A stretch of DNA of 64,000 bases from the NCBI GenBank assembly GCA_030998225.1, contig JAPYXD010000391.1:744001-808000 (forward strand). The letters are read 5' to 3'. The translations under genes were made by a program, and so were the position numbers. This document shows, one piece after another, positions 1 through 11,925 of this stretch. The notes under the pieces are model-generated. The model saw only the letters and a list, made by a program, of their open reading frames with translations, was not told the origin of the DNA and searched no databases. Position 1 is the first letter of the stretch. Every line of letters begins with the position of its first letter. This stretch comes from Diplolepis rosae. Its lineage: Eukaryota > Arthropoda > Insecta > Hymenoptera > Diplolepididae.

Positions 1-718
1 ATATTTTTGAATATATAACCTATCGAAAAATGCAACAAGAAAAATCGATTTTTCAAAAGTAAGATAGTAGAATGACCCCTTAAATCCTAAGAATAATGAA
101 GAATTTCTTTTTATAGATTATATTTTATTATCAAGAAACCAGATCCTTGTCAGAAGCATTAAAAACGTATAGTTTTTAAATTCCCTCTTGCCACGAAGTG
201 ATCATAAAAGCATAACGAAATGAAAATTGCTTTTCCGCCCACGATACACCTTTTTATGGATGGTTCATGTTCTTATCGTCTAAGGAAAAATCGAGATGGG
301 ACCCAAGGTTTTTTTTTATAATACAATGTTCTAGAATATGAAACAAAATATTCATTTTTAAAATAATCCAATTAAATGTAATAATTGACGCAGGACCCAA
401 GTTTTTTTTAGTTTTTTTCTATTTTTTTTACATTCTCATCATAAATGAGAAGGTATTAGTTTCATGTGAAAAATGACTTTCGAAATTTTTATCAAATATT
501 TACGTTTCCAATAAAACGTATATTTTTCATTTCAATTTCAAAAAATACGATTAAGATTCAAAAATTCTATTATTTAAACAAAATAAGCGTTAAAATAAAA
601 TGTCGTTTGCTTAAAAATAGTCTACGAATTTTTCTTCTTTTTGAGATATTTGGAAGAAGAAAAATTGTTTTTAATCATGTATATTATTAGAATGTTACAG
701 AAATGTATAAAGAAAATC

Positions 719-841
719 GAGCGCGAAGCGCGAGGGTCATGATGAAAATTTTTTCATTTGATATCAAAAAATTTAGTAATTGACTTGAATATAAGACCGA
801 GCGCGAAGCGCGACTTTCAAATATTTCGGAGCGCGAAGCGT
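719..841. repeat. Dispersed GAGCGCGAAGCGCGA motif cluster
   Basis: Three copies of the near-palindromic motif GAGCGCGAAGCGCGA lie at about 719-733, 799-813 and 829-841, the last with one change. They form a GC-rich patch in AT-rich DNA, and related words (CCCGCGAAGTGGGC) follow near 885. No coding potential is convincing here. It is probably a degraded dispersed repeat; the function is unknown. Confidence 0.5.
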
Positions 842-1558
842 GACCATCGAATCGCGCGCCCAAACTTGCAAGCGATGAGAATGTGCCCGCGAAGTGGGCA
901 GATTTTTTTTTTAGTGCAAAAAATTGTTTGGTTTGGGTTTTAAAATGATTAAAATTGTAATGAAAGTGGAATATCATCGGTTTTTCTATGAAGGTCATTG
1001 TCGGTTATTGATGAAAATAATTGACGTATCTCACGGCCCTTCGGCGCCAGATCTCGTCTCGAGGATTTTATCACAATGCCATCCGTTATCATGTAACACT
1101 TTAATACATAACAGCTGCTTGTCGCCTCGTGTCTGCCGCTTTTATAATGCATGTTTGTGGATCGCGTTTGCTCGAACACATTACCACATATTCTAGAATG
1201 CACCTATAGTCCCAGTTTAACACGAGACTAATAACCTGAATATATAGTCATCCCGGATTCGTTCATTTCCAGAAATAATGAGAAACAAAGTTCAGCCTTT
1301 TCTGATCGAAATACGTTATTCGATGACCACGATTTTGGACTCTGATAATAAAAGATTACATCAGTATCACTTTCGGTATTGAAAATGCGCTTTTATCAAA
1401 TCAATGACTGAGTCCAAAGATTTTTAATAATTATATGTCTGCCAGCAAAAATTTCTAATTTTCTTAAGGGGTAACACCACTGTAAAAGCCTAAAAAAAGC
1501 GTTTTTTGACAATTTTTAGGACGATAATACTTGGGGTAGTTATTGAGCATATATTTAA

Positions 1559-2531
1559 GGAGGTTGGTTAGATCACTTGCGGGGCAGGCGGTGAGAGGGG
1601 TATGCCTATGCTTATACACGGGCGTTCGGTACTGTGACCAACCTTAGATAAAAAAAATTATATGATTTTTTTACACTATTTACGTATCGATGTGCAATAA
1701 AGTGTAGTGTAAATATCTTGTTTTAGTATTAAATACCAGAAAATTCATGTTTTATGTGAAATAAAGTTTATTTTTATCAACTTGAAGTTCTTTGAAATAA
1801 CGAAAGATGTTTGGCAACGTTGTGTTGTTTGAACTGGTTTTTTGTATGCATATAAATAATTATTCTATTTAAATATCAGCTCCTTTTTTTAAAAATTCTA
1901 CCAGAGATCGATTTTTTTACATACAACCTTAAACACTATAATCAACCGAACATTGATTAGTCTGTAAGTATTGAAAAAATGTTCTTTAGTTTATAATAAG
2001 TTATTTTTGATATTTTTTATAATGAGATTGTTTGTACAGCGTTCTAATAAATAAAAGTGATTAAGCATGTAATGTTTCATAAGTACGTTGCTTATTTACA
2101 ATGAATCCTGTGAATCTTTATTACTATTATAATATAGCAGATACCGCAGCGTTGCCACACTTCTTGATGACGGCTGACCGTTTGCCCCAAAATAACGAAT
2201 ATATTTTCTTCAAGTTCAATTATCTAAATAACTACATTGTAAGTGCACATTTTTTTTTGTTTCAAAATATCCAGAAATATTCAAAGTTCATATTGCAACT
2301 GAGCTTCCAATGAGTTTATCATTTTTAACAAAAATATTGAAGGGAGATTGATGGACTTCAGTTTTCTCCCATAAGAGCCCGTGTATAAGAGGACTATTTT
2401 GACATTGATTTTCTTGAAAACTGCATTGTCAATCCTTTTAAAATTTTTACGTGATTTTCCTTTAATATTAATCAGTGGATTGTGAAAGTTTCAAAAGTTT
2501 TTAATCATTTTCATTCTACTACCCAACCTCC
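1559..2531. mobile_element. TTAA-flanked inverted-repeat element (non-autonomous)
   Basis: TTAA stands at both ends (1555-1558 and 2532-2535), followed inward by GGAGGTTGG on the left and its complement CCAACCTCC on the right. A second inverted pair lies further in: CTTATACACGGGC at 1611-1623 and GCCCGTGTATAAG at 2377-2389. TTAA duplication is typical of piggyBac-type transposons, but the ends do not begin with the usual CCC, so the superfamily is uncertain. No transposase ORF is present. The right end lies only 28 bases before the splice acceptor of the candidate gene at 2574. Confidence 0.55.
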
Positions 2532-2573
2532 TTAAGTATATTACAAAAAATGTTTGCAGGAAAATATTACAAA

Positions 2574-5555
2574 ATGGCGACACTGCAGCAATTCTCCCGA
2601 GGCATGTTGAATTTGAGGCAATCTGTGGCACGCACTATAACTGGTGTGAATTTTAAGTTGGAAAAAAGAAAAAAAATCTATTTAATCTATATGAGTGTAG
2701 CTAGTGAACCACGTAGGGGATTTTAGAAATATTTATTTTTGTGTAATTGGCGAGTGTTTGAATAAAGTCGATCATTTTTCACCAAAAAAAAGACAGTTTC
2801 GAGAAAAACGCGTTTGAAGTTTTGAAATGTGTTATAGACATGAACAAATGAAAAAATTCTACTCTTAGAAAACTCTTACCATTAATCTGCTATCCCAGGA
2901 CCATAAAGTTGCCCTTCCAAGTTCAAATTAAGCCAATAAATGAAAAAATAATGTTTTTCAAATTCTACAGTTCCCGCATATTATATCGAAAATAATCATT
3001 ATTCCTTGCTGAAAAAATTCTGGGATTTAATAAAGGAAATGCCAAGTCAGATCCTGTAACTCCTTATTTGATCAGTTAACCCTTTGCGGACGAATATCGC
3101 CGCAAAAGCGACATCACACTTCTATTCACTAGAATAAAATATTCTATTCTAAAATAATAATTATTATTGTTCTTTAATAAAGTCTAAAATTCCATTAAAC
3201 AAAATATTTTTTAATTAACTTTATATATTAAACGCTTTAGTACATGATATCGCTTCCTTCAACAAAATCTGTTTGACCCAGCGATAAGCACGCACTGAGA
3301 AAAAAGATTTGATTGAATCAAAAAAAATAATTTGTTTGAACGACTTTCTTTGATTTAAAGAAATGATTTGTTTAAATGAAATAAAATTTGTTTGAATCAA
3401 ACAAAATATCTTTGAACCAAATAAATATTTGTTTGAATCAAATTAATTTTTCTTCCAAACAAAGAAATTAATGCATTGATATATGGTCAAAGATATAATT
3501 TGTTTGATTTAAGGCAGAAATTTATTTGATTCGAACAAATATTTATTTGGTCCAAAGATATTTTGTCTGAATCAAACAAATTTTGTTTCATTTAAACAAA
3601 TTATTTCTTTAAATCAAAGAAAGTCGTTCAAACAAATTTTTTTTTTATTCAATCAAATCTTTTTTCTCAGTGTGCTTGAAAAAGCGCTGGACCGCAAAGG
3701 GTTAATTAACCCTTTGAAACATATATTTTTCCTGAAAAATACGCAATTTTTAAGCATTTATTTTTTCTATATAAACAAATTTATAAACAATATATAAGAA
3801 ACACATATTTTTTATGCGTACAAACATCTTAGTGAGGTAGAACACGGAAAAAAAGTAATAAAAATAAATGAAAAATAGGTTATAATAAGCTCGGACGCTC
3901 AGCGTCCCACTATGCCACAAAGGGTTAAGGGGCTAGCCTAGAAATTTTATTAGATAGTTCTGGATTTTACACATATTATAAAAGACATTCCAAAGTATAT
4001 AAACATCTTTTTTTTAATGACATCCGGTGGAGAAACGGCGACCTGAAAAGGACCATCATTTTTTTGGTACCCATGATTCCTCAATTTTGGCTCATCTGAA
4101 ACAAAAAACACTGGCCGACAAAAAAAATTTTTTGTTTGCTGCAAGGTATAAAACAACTTTTTTAGGGTAATTTGGGGACGCTGAATCCGAAAATAACCAT
4201 CATTTTGTTCAATCAGCTCTTGTTTTTGCGACATTGCAAAAAACCGTTTTTTTATATTCAGTACCATTTCGCCAATTTTCATTCGATTGCGTTAAAATTT
4301 TAAGACAATAAAGAAGAAAGATAAAGCTACAAATTCAGTAAATTTTTATTAAAATTGGACGAAAACTTTTCGTGTAAGAGCGCATTGAATTTTGATAATT
4401 GCCGAATTTTGGCAAAAATATCGAGTTTTGTTCGTTTAAACATGATTTTCTAATGAAATAACTTTATGACTGTGTATAATTTGAGGTTTTTTAGTTCAAT
4501 TAGGACCGATAGCTACATTACGAATGGACTTTGGTTGAAGTATTTGATTTTAAAAAATATACCTATTCAAATTTTTGTATATCGTAAAAAACGATTTTTT
4601 TGCAATATCGCAAAAACAAGAACATTTTTTTTGCAAAATAATAATTTATTCTTGATGAAATTTTAGAATACGATAAAAGATATATACTGGAAAGGGCTTA
4701 TAATTTTTCGAAATCTCATTAAAAAAGTTCTGTTTGGTAAATTGAAACAGAAGTCGCGAACCTGCATTAGAAAGTTATTTTATCGTATCCCAAAATTGCA
4801 GCCAGAAAAAATTAATATTACAGAAAACTAATCTAATAATTGAGCTCTTCGAACTTAAACAAAATTTTTGCAATAAATTGAATTTATTGAGCCAATTGAG
4901 TAATGATTGAATGGGTTATTTCTTTTAAATTCGAGCGGGATTCGATTAAATCATTGACCCTGTTAATAGGCTTGTCTCTCAACAAAAATATTCATTGAAA
5001 TTGAATCGGGATTAATTGAGAGGCTTCTAATTCAATCATAATCGTATTGAATCACTTCAATGGATTTTATGGGCAGTGAATTTATTAAGTCAATAATCAG
5101 TAAAATAATTTAAATATTTGCAGTCAATAAAGTCAATTTTCATTAAAATTTATAAATATTGGTGATTTTTTAGATGCAATTCAGAAAATATGAACTTAAA
5201 AAGGTTTGAAGGTGATCAAAACAGTTTTCAAGGTAGACATTTACTGGAGAGTCAGTAATAAAAACGATCTTGACTTTGCACTTTGTACAGAATTAATTTC
5301 AGTTCCCCAGGTCGTAGCCTTTACTTCCATCAAAGTCTGATTCGCATGCCTGATTTATAGTAAAGTTAAACTTTGAAGCAGAAGTTTCTTTTTCTTTCTA
5401 TGTTAGATTTTGTTTCCTCTTTCAAAGGAATAATTAATATTTTAAGACCTCCCTTCTATTTTAATCCCAGGATTTCAGATTATAACGAGCGAAATACCCG
5501 TCAGGTTTCACGGGGTCCTCTGGGGGAATTAACTGAGCCAGTGAATGTCAGCTAA
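2574..5555 (+). CDS. Candidate two-exon small mitochondrial-type protein (48 aa)
   Basis: Exons are 2574-2643 and 5479-5555, and together they give 48 codons plus stop. Exon 1 follows an acceptor (tttgcag, exon start 2560), has ATG in an A-rich context, and ends at a GTGTGA donor in phase 1. The acceptor atttcag before 5479 restores the frame exactly and reads to TAA. The first 23 residues (starting MATLQQFSRGMLNLRQ) have three Arg and no acidic residue, as in a mitochondrial targeting leader. The remaining 25 residues (DYNERNTRQ... ending EPVNVS) are not recognised. A potential donor in CCA|GTGAAT near the end means the protein could continue into another exon. The intron carries three MITEs. 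Coding status rests on frame and splice agreement only. Confidence 0.4.
3080..3701. mobile_element. piggyBac-like MITE (TTAA, CCCTTTGCGG termini)
   Basis: TTAA at 3076-3079 and 3702-3705 flanks inverted ends CCCTTTGCGG and CCGCAAAGGG. TTAA duplication with CCC-starting ends is the piggyBac signature. The interior is almost entirely filled by a second palindromic element (3293-3672). No transposase is encoded. Confidence 0.65.
3293..3672. mobile_element. Palindromic MITE with CACTGAGAAAAAAGATTTG ends
   Basis: The left half (3293-3480) and right half (3490-3672) are near-perfect reverse complements, so the 380-bp unit could fold into one long hairpin. The ends read CACTGAGAAAAAAGATTTG. The interior consists of variants of TTTGATTCAAACAAA. 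It is nested inside the TTAA element at 3080-3701. A second, interrupted copy lies at 13943-14423. Confidence 0.7.
3710..3924. mobile_element. Short piggyBac-like MITE abutting the previous one
   Basis: TTAA at 3706-3709 and 3925-3928 flanks CCCTTTGAAAC on the left and CCACAAAGGG on the right, with inverted CCCTTTG ends like the neighbour. The two elements share the duplicated TTAATTAA junction at 3702-3709. It is 215 bp with no ORF. Confidence 0.6.
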
Positions 5556-5898
5556 AGTTTGCCAGTCACCAGACCAAAGTCCATGGTAATCTTCTCCCGT
5601 CGAAAGTGAAAATCATTCCATCACAATATTTTCTCCGGTATCCTATTAATTTCTTATCAATGGATTCGGCTTCTATTCATAGAAAGTTCCCCAGTTTGTA
5701 TCATCTTTAAATTTTAATAAATTGCTTTAGGGTCCAGAAATAATGGAATTCAAGGTTTCATATTTTCAAGTTTCGATTCTACTTTAAGTCCTCATCAGTG
5801 AAGATTCTAAAAAATACAAAAAAGAGATTAAAAGCTTTTGAAATAAAAATCTGAGTTTGTTTTCAAATATACCTAAAATATTGTTCTATTTATCATTA

Positions 5899-6103
5899 CT
5901 CTCTAAATCTGAATCAGTAAAAATCTACTGATTATAAGTGATATTTGACTGATTTAAATAGCTAAAAAGAGGTTACTGTGAATCAGTCAAATTTCACTGA
6001 TTACTTCAGTGAAAATGAACAGATGTAACAGTGAAAAATATTTTTTCCAGTGATGAATCACTGATTTAATAAGTGAAAATTTGACTTATTCAGATTTAGA
6101 GAG
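5899..6103. mobile_element. TA-flanked MITE, CTCTCTAAATC family, copy 1
   Basis: It starts CTCTCTAAATCTGAATCAG and ends with the complement (…CAGATTTAGAGAG), with TA on both sides (5897-5898, 6104-6105). The interior is built of alternating ATCAGT and ACTGAT words. This is a complete 205-bp copy of the family that recurs through 11-21 kb. Confidence 0.7.
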
Positions 6104-7514
6104 TAATCTTATTATTTTTTGCCTTTGCTTATTAGCAAAAATGACTTTTACAATTTAGAAAAATTGCAATAGCAAGCACTGTTCAATTGATAAAATCAGT
6201 TTCTCCACAAGCAAACTCCAGATTCTGACGGTTTCTTGGAAGATTTTTACGCAAGATGGAAAACTCCATTCTAAATATTATGTTCAGATATCAATGATCA
6301 TAAAAATTGTGTTTACTTGATATAACTTAGAAGTATGATGTGTTTTCATATTCTGTAAAGTTAAATAAAGCCAAGTGAATTTGTCAGGATGCATCACCTT
6401 TCAGTTATTGAAAGGTGGGCGTTGAGTAAAATTATCCACTAACTTTTATGAATTAGCCCACTAAATCATTTGTTCTGAACTACATTCCTCTTGCAAGGGA
6501 AAAAACAGTTTTGTTTCCATTGAGTCATTTTACTGCCAACATTTATTCATTAACTACGTACCCATTGTTATTCGTTTGCCATTGACACTGATTCATTGCT
6601 TAGCAATTAATCTTTATTTTTCTTAGACCTGGTAGAAACAGTGAAATGAAATGATTTTGATTAGCAATATTTGATTTTTAATTTGATTTTAATTTGCACA
6701 TTTTAGAGTAATAATTATACTTTCAGATCAGATATCCTTTTTTTATATTCGCTATAACTGATATTCCAATTTTTAATATAATTATAAATCAAGATACAAT
6801 TTACTCTGGAATTTGTCTTGGAATAAGCTTTTCTTTCAAAAAACTCATGTGTCTAATTGTTCAAAATATATTTTTTGAAACACACTTGGTGTCAATAAAA
6901 AATATAGATCAATATGACTTAAATCGACTCCGTTAGTGATTTCTCGTGGCGTAATCGCTTGCGAATATTCTAGACTAGTTCATTCCATTTCTCTAGTAAA
7001 AGTAGTAATATCATTGTAGCAAAATAGTGGCCTAGATTTTTGAAGTTTAATGTATTTTTTTTGGTTTTGCAGTGATATCGTTAATGAAATTAATGTAGTT
7101 GACTTCTGCAACACAGGAATCTATTCAATATATATACAGTTCCTCGCCAAACCTATAAAAATAAAAACAAATGGATTAATTTTAAAGTCGAAAAAAAATC
7201 GCGACTCATGAATTTGTTTTGGGAAAAATAAGTTTTAATGGACTATATCGAAGATTCCACGGGAAATGACATATATTCTACATGTTTTCAAATTTTTTCA
7301 AGGCGATTTAAACCTCCGTTCTTTTGCAACCACTACACAACGAACGGAAGAAAAGTTTTTGAGACAAACGCATTAATAGATGCATTATAACTGAACCTAT
7401 GTCTTATAAAATAATCATAAAAAGTTAATCCAATTTTGAATCATAATATAAATTTTTAATTTTGGCGCCTTTAGTAGCTATATGTTTTAGGTTATGTTAG
7501 CTAAGATTAAGTTT

Positions 7515-8135
7515 AATTGATTTAATTTTAATTTAATTTTTAATTTAATTTAATTTAATTTCAAATTCATTTTTTGCAGTAGGATACAGTTTTAATATTG
7601 AAAAGTCATATCCAAAAGTTTTATTTACTATGAAACTTTTTCATTGAAACTTTCCATCGAAATTTGCAAATAGTATGAAATATTTTAAAATAATATTGGC
7701 TTGGCAAGAAAGTTCGCTCGATTTTTTTTTTAGTATTACTATTTTATTTAGATTCTTATTTATATTATTTCATATTTTTTAACATTATATTTGTTTTATT
7801 TTAAAATTTCAATAGACATTTTCATCTTGAATATTTTCGAGTGCGCGTGTGCGTCGAGTAGACTAACTTCCGTTAAATATTCGATCATTTTCTGTATAAT
7901 AATACATTGAAATTTGTAAATATTTCAATATACCGTTTCAGAAACATAGTTTTTGAAATTTGCGATGGAAAGTTTCAAAGTAAATAAAATTTCAGAATCT
8001 TTAGATATTTTTACAACAATTATAAATTTAAAGTGCCTGCTTTACATTCAAAATACTCTTTTCAATATTAGAACTGTATTATACTGCAAAAGATAATAAT
8101 AAAAAATTATCTCAATATTGAATTAAATCAATTAA
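7515..8135. repeat. Long imperfect inverted repeat (degraded MITE)
   Basis: The arm at about 7572-7700 (TTTGCAGTAGGATACAGTTT...) is the reverse complement of about 7955-8095 (...ACTGTATTATACTGCAAAA). AATTTAATTGATTTAA-type outer flanks also pair. The spacer is AT-rich. No terminal duplication could be fixed. Confidence 0.5.
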
Positions 8136-9302
8136 ATTGGTATTAATTTTTTATTGATAACCAGAAATTGTTAAACAAGTTGATAAATGTCATCAAAAAT
8201 TTCAAAGTGAAAGTTTCGACACATTGAAAATGTCAACGGCACATTGCTATGTCAATAGATATTATTTCAAATTTATATCGATATAATTTGAGGGATAAAA
8301 GTAAACAAAACTTACATATAGGATTGAATAAAAAGAAAAGAACATATAAAGGAATACTTGATTTATCTTTTAAAACCCGCCTATTCCTTTTCAAAGGAAA
8401 GAAACTGATTATAGAACACTAAAATATATTTAAATGTTCGAAATATGCAAAAATAGTGATACCTGTCTTCTAAACATAACCTCCCTTTTGTACCTGTGTA
8501 TACCTTTTTTATCCCGATCAAATTATCATTCTTTTCGATAATTTAATAACCTCAGCAGTGTTCTATTATCGTTCGCAGGGATTCTAAATCTATTTCAAAC
8601 TAAATTTACACCTGGAAAATATTATCTTTAAATAACTTCTGAATAAAAATTACACATCCAAGATACATGTTATTGGCAAAAAATGACCGACTTTATGAAA
8701 TTTGCAGTAACTCTCATAGCGCAGCGCATCTTATATTTCCTATTCAAGATGAAAAGGTCTATTGGCTCGCTACAAAGTTTCTCAACTGACTCATATTGGC
8801 GCGATATTCAAAAACTAAACTTATTTTCTTTTGAAAATAAAGTTTCTAAGTAAGAAATAACTATTCTACTGAAACCCGCGAAATATAAACAAATACAATA
8901 AATAAAATAAAAAACATAACAACAATGTTTTCTCTACTATCATAAAATTATCAATAAAAATAGAGGAAAATAATGGTAAATAATGTTTTGAACGAGGATT
9001 TTTCAGATATCCTTTCCTTCGTTTTACTATTTTCTCACACTGAGAAGCCCTTTTACCTATTTTCCAAGAATCTTCATATTTTCCCTTGCATGTCAGCGAC
9101 TTCGGCCGGGTCGCTGTTCGCTAAATTCGCTTATGGAGTGGGTTTATGATAGAGAAGAGGTGGAGAAGAGACAGACGTCAGTTGGCGAGTCGGCGTCTGT
9201 ATCTCCTCCCCTCTTTCCCTTCCTTTTGCCCCATTTTCCCCACTATATCAGTACCCCCACCAGTTTTCTCTCATTCCCCGGAACCCCGCCTGTACCGTAT
9301 GT

Positions 9303-9338
9303 TATAAAAAGATCGCGAGCGTCAGACATGCCTCAGTG
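9303..9338 (+). promoter_or_regulatory. TATA box plus initiator core promoter
   Basis: TATAAAAAG at 9303-9311 is followed by the arthropod initiator TCAGTG, whose A is at 9335, 32 bases from the first T of the box. This is ideal TATA-Inr spacing. The 200 bases upstream hold GAGA-like and C-rich tracts. No DPE is seen. It is the probable distal promoter of the pinocchio transcription unit, but the link to those exons is inferred. Confidence 0.55.
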
Positions 9339-9511
9339 ATGCTCCAAATGCACTAAGAGAATCTGTATTTCAGAAATTTTCTCTTTAATATCCTCATTGA
9401 AATTACAAAATCCTCATTTGTAAAGCGAAAGCACACATCGCGCTAAGTAGTGCTACTTCGTGAAAACAGTGCCAATTGCTTTACTTGTGTCCTTTTTGGT
9501 TTTCCATACAA
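9335..9511 (+). other. Putative 5' non-coding first exon
   Basis: The stretch runs from the initiator A (9335) to a strong donor, CAA|GTAAGT, at 9511/9512. It holds only a five-codon ATG ORF starting at 9339, so it is non-coding. The nearest downstream same-strand gene is pinocchio, which has an acceptor (tttctgtttcag, exon start 24594) 20 bases before its ATG. Joining the two would give an intron of about 15.1 kb. cDNA evidence would be needed. Confidence 0.4.
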
Positions 9512-10825
9512 GTAAGTCTTTCCTAACATACTTTCTGAACTAAATGGGTGTGAGAAAGATTTTTGAGTGGGATGAAAATTTTCGTTGAGGAATTGCATTT
9601 TGGAAAAATTTTATCCCTTTAGAGACTAATTATGTCTTTTTTGTATACTTAAATGTTGGTTACAGCTTTGTTTTGTAGTACATTTGCAATATTTATTATG
9701 GCGCGCAATGTGTATTACAGTTCATAATATTGACTACGGTTAAGGATGACTGTTACGGATTGTGAAATACTCATTTCAATTGTAAAATCCTTACGACACT
9801 GGCATGGTTTTTCTAAAGTGAAAGAGTTTCGGAGAAAAGTAAGCTGTGCATTCAATCAAAGTTTGTAGAGAAAGTAGTAGCGTAATTCCCGTTATAAATA
9901 TATTCGTTTTAAATGTAGTATTGAGTGTTTTTCTCATTTCTGCCAGTTTATTTTTTTATCTATTTTGGTTTAATTTTACGATTTACAAATTCTTCTAATA
10001 TGTCAATTTTCACCTCTAGAATTATTCCCTTAATGAATTTTAGGTAAAATAAAATTCTAATTCTTTCGAGATATAATTTTATTTTGCAAAATTTTGCACA
10101 ATATGGTTTTGGAGACAAGTGACCTGCGTTGCAAATGTCAGTCTGAGGTAAATTATAAAAATAAAGAACACGTTTGAACAGTTACGTGCCCTAGGTCAGT
10201 TCTACCTTCTACTTTACAAACAGTATTTTTTACTTATTTATGCTTAAGAGACATTTTTATACGAATAGAAATTTTCAATATTGATTGCGAGGTATTCTTT
10301 AATAATTAGCAATTATTTTTTAAACTTATAATTACATAGCTCAATAATTTGATGCTATCAGAATAACTTGTTTTATTGTTTCCTATTGCGTTTTATTAGC
10401 TTAAAATTTTAATTTAATTTGTTAATGGTGGGGGGAAGGGGTTATTGATTGTCTCGTAAAAGTAATTAATTCTGAAATTATTTTTGTTGAGTAGATTTTG
10501 AGTGTTCTAAAAGAAGTAGTTTCGTAAAATTCTAAAGATGTGAGAAAATAATGAACGTCGCACCTGTGTAATATTTAGATCGCAAGGAGGTCACGCTTTA
10601 TCGCTTCGCTCCCATAGCAGCGCCGTGAGGCCCGTTATGCCAATCACTATCCCTAACGAGTACCTGTCGCGGAATTTGATTTTTTAAATGTACAACTCGC
10701 GAAGAATATTTTTCTTTGTTATTAATAACACCTGAGACATGTTTTTGCGATCTAGAAATTGCTAATTGATTTTAGACTAATGAATCCGCAGATATTATTA
10801 TTGTTTAAACTGTCAATATTTTTTA

Positions 10826-10940
10826 CATTTAAAGAATTTGAAAATCTTTTTCTCGAAAAAAAGACGCTTTCGACTGCGCTGGGATTCGAGCCCAGGTCTT
10901 TCAATTGCCGGTCGAAGCATTTCAAACTCAACTAATTAAT
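10826..10940 (-). mobile_element. tRNA-derived SINE, copy A
   Basis: Read on the minus strand, it has an A-box-like TAGTTGAGTTTGAAATGC, then a CGACCGGCAAT anticodon-arm-like stretch, then a T-arm with CTGGG and CCCAG stems around a B box, GGCTCGAATCC (10882-10892). The tail reads GCAGTCGAAAGCGTC, then a T run and TTTTCAAATTCTTTAAA. The tRNA-like head plus constant tail marks a Pol III SINE. It matches copies at 30976 and 40885. Confidence 0.6.
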
Positions 10941-11283
10941 TTTTTACATTTACTTGAACAATTCTCGGAACAGAAATGATTGACAACAAAGTTTTAATTT
11001 ATTAAGATAGATTCCGGTTGGTGTTTCATATTTTTTGTAAGTAATTTTTTACTGTAATTAAAAACTATTTTTATAACATTCTCGATCTTCGTTTCATGTT
11101 TCGAGAATCGATGCAAGTCGCAATTTCGCATTTTCCATGAGATTCTAGAGGATGTGATGTAATTGCGAGTCCTTGCAATGACGGGATCTAAAATGAATCT
11201 GGCGTTCTTACATAAAACAATATATAAACATCGTTTTCTAACACACATGTGGAAAAGGAACATTGAAATCACACATGTATAGT

Positions 11284-11400
11284 GTTGCGCCGCAACGCCA
11301 CGCTGACGCCGTTCACCATCTTGTTTAGACGCGGCGCCGCCGCTGGTTTTTGTCTAGCGCGCCGACGCGCCGCCGTAAATCAAATTCGGTGGCGTCGGTC
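11284..11400. other. GC-rich island
   Basis: A short block is dense in CpG (GCGCCGCCGC, AGCGCGCCGACGCGCCGCCG) inside an intron that is otherwise mostly A and T. No convincing ORF, tRNA or splice pair was found. It may be a regulatory element or a remnant of a GC-rich transposon. Confidence 0.4.
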
Positions 11401-11925
11401 AATGACCTCACCATTTTCACCAGAAACTCCCCCATAATCTTTTGATCTTAAAAATAATCTACTGGCGGGAAAATTTGAAATTTTTTGGAGTAAATGACAT
11501 TTTCGGGGTGAACATGTATATAATTTTTTCCAAAAATAACATCAGATACAACTCTTTTTCATGATAAAAAGAATTAGGCTTTTGAATTTTCTATAAGAAT
11601 CTATATTTTGGAGATTAAAATCATAAAAATTACACCCGGAAAAAAGTTTTATTTAAATTTAAGAAATCGTTTTTTAACATCATTTTTTCAATTCGAAGTA
11701 AAAACATCTTTAGAACAAATATAAATTTAATTGATTTTAAAAAATTAGGTTTTTAGCTTTTTTTAAATAAATGGAATTATTTTTTTAATTTTATTTATTT
11801 GATTCAAATACAGTACCGGCAAAAATTTAAGAAATAATTTATTTAATTTTATTATCATTGAACGAAGACCATTTTTTCTCTTAAAGTAAGAAATTATTAT
11901 TAAAACTACACGATTCTAGTAACCG

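Larger units (their letters stand above)
3929..9302. other. Intron and intergenic AT-rich DNA with repeats
   Basis: Apart from the candidate exon at 5479-5555 and the elements listed separately, no supported gene is seen here. ORFs on both strands are short and have shadow-like composition. The stretch from about 9070 to 9300 is richer in GC, with GAGA-type purine runs and C-rich pyrimidine runs, and is probably promoter-proximal DNA of the transcription unit starting at 9335. Confidence 0.5.

Noticed and set aside
10861..10910. True tRNA gene
   Set aside because: Only the T-arm and B box are well formed. The acceptor stem does not pair, and the sequence recurs with a non-tRNA tail, so it is a SINE.
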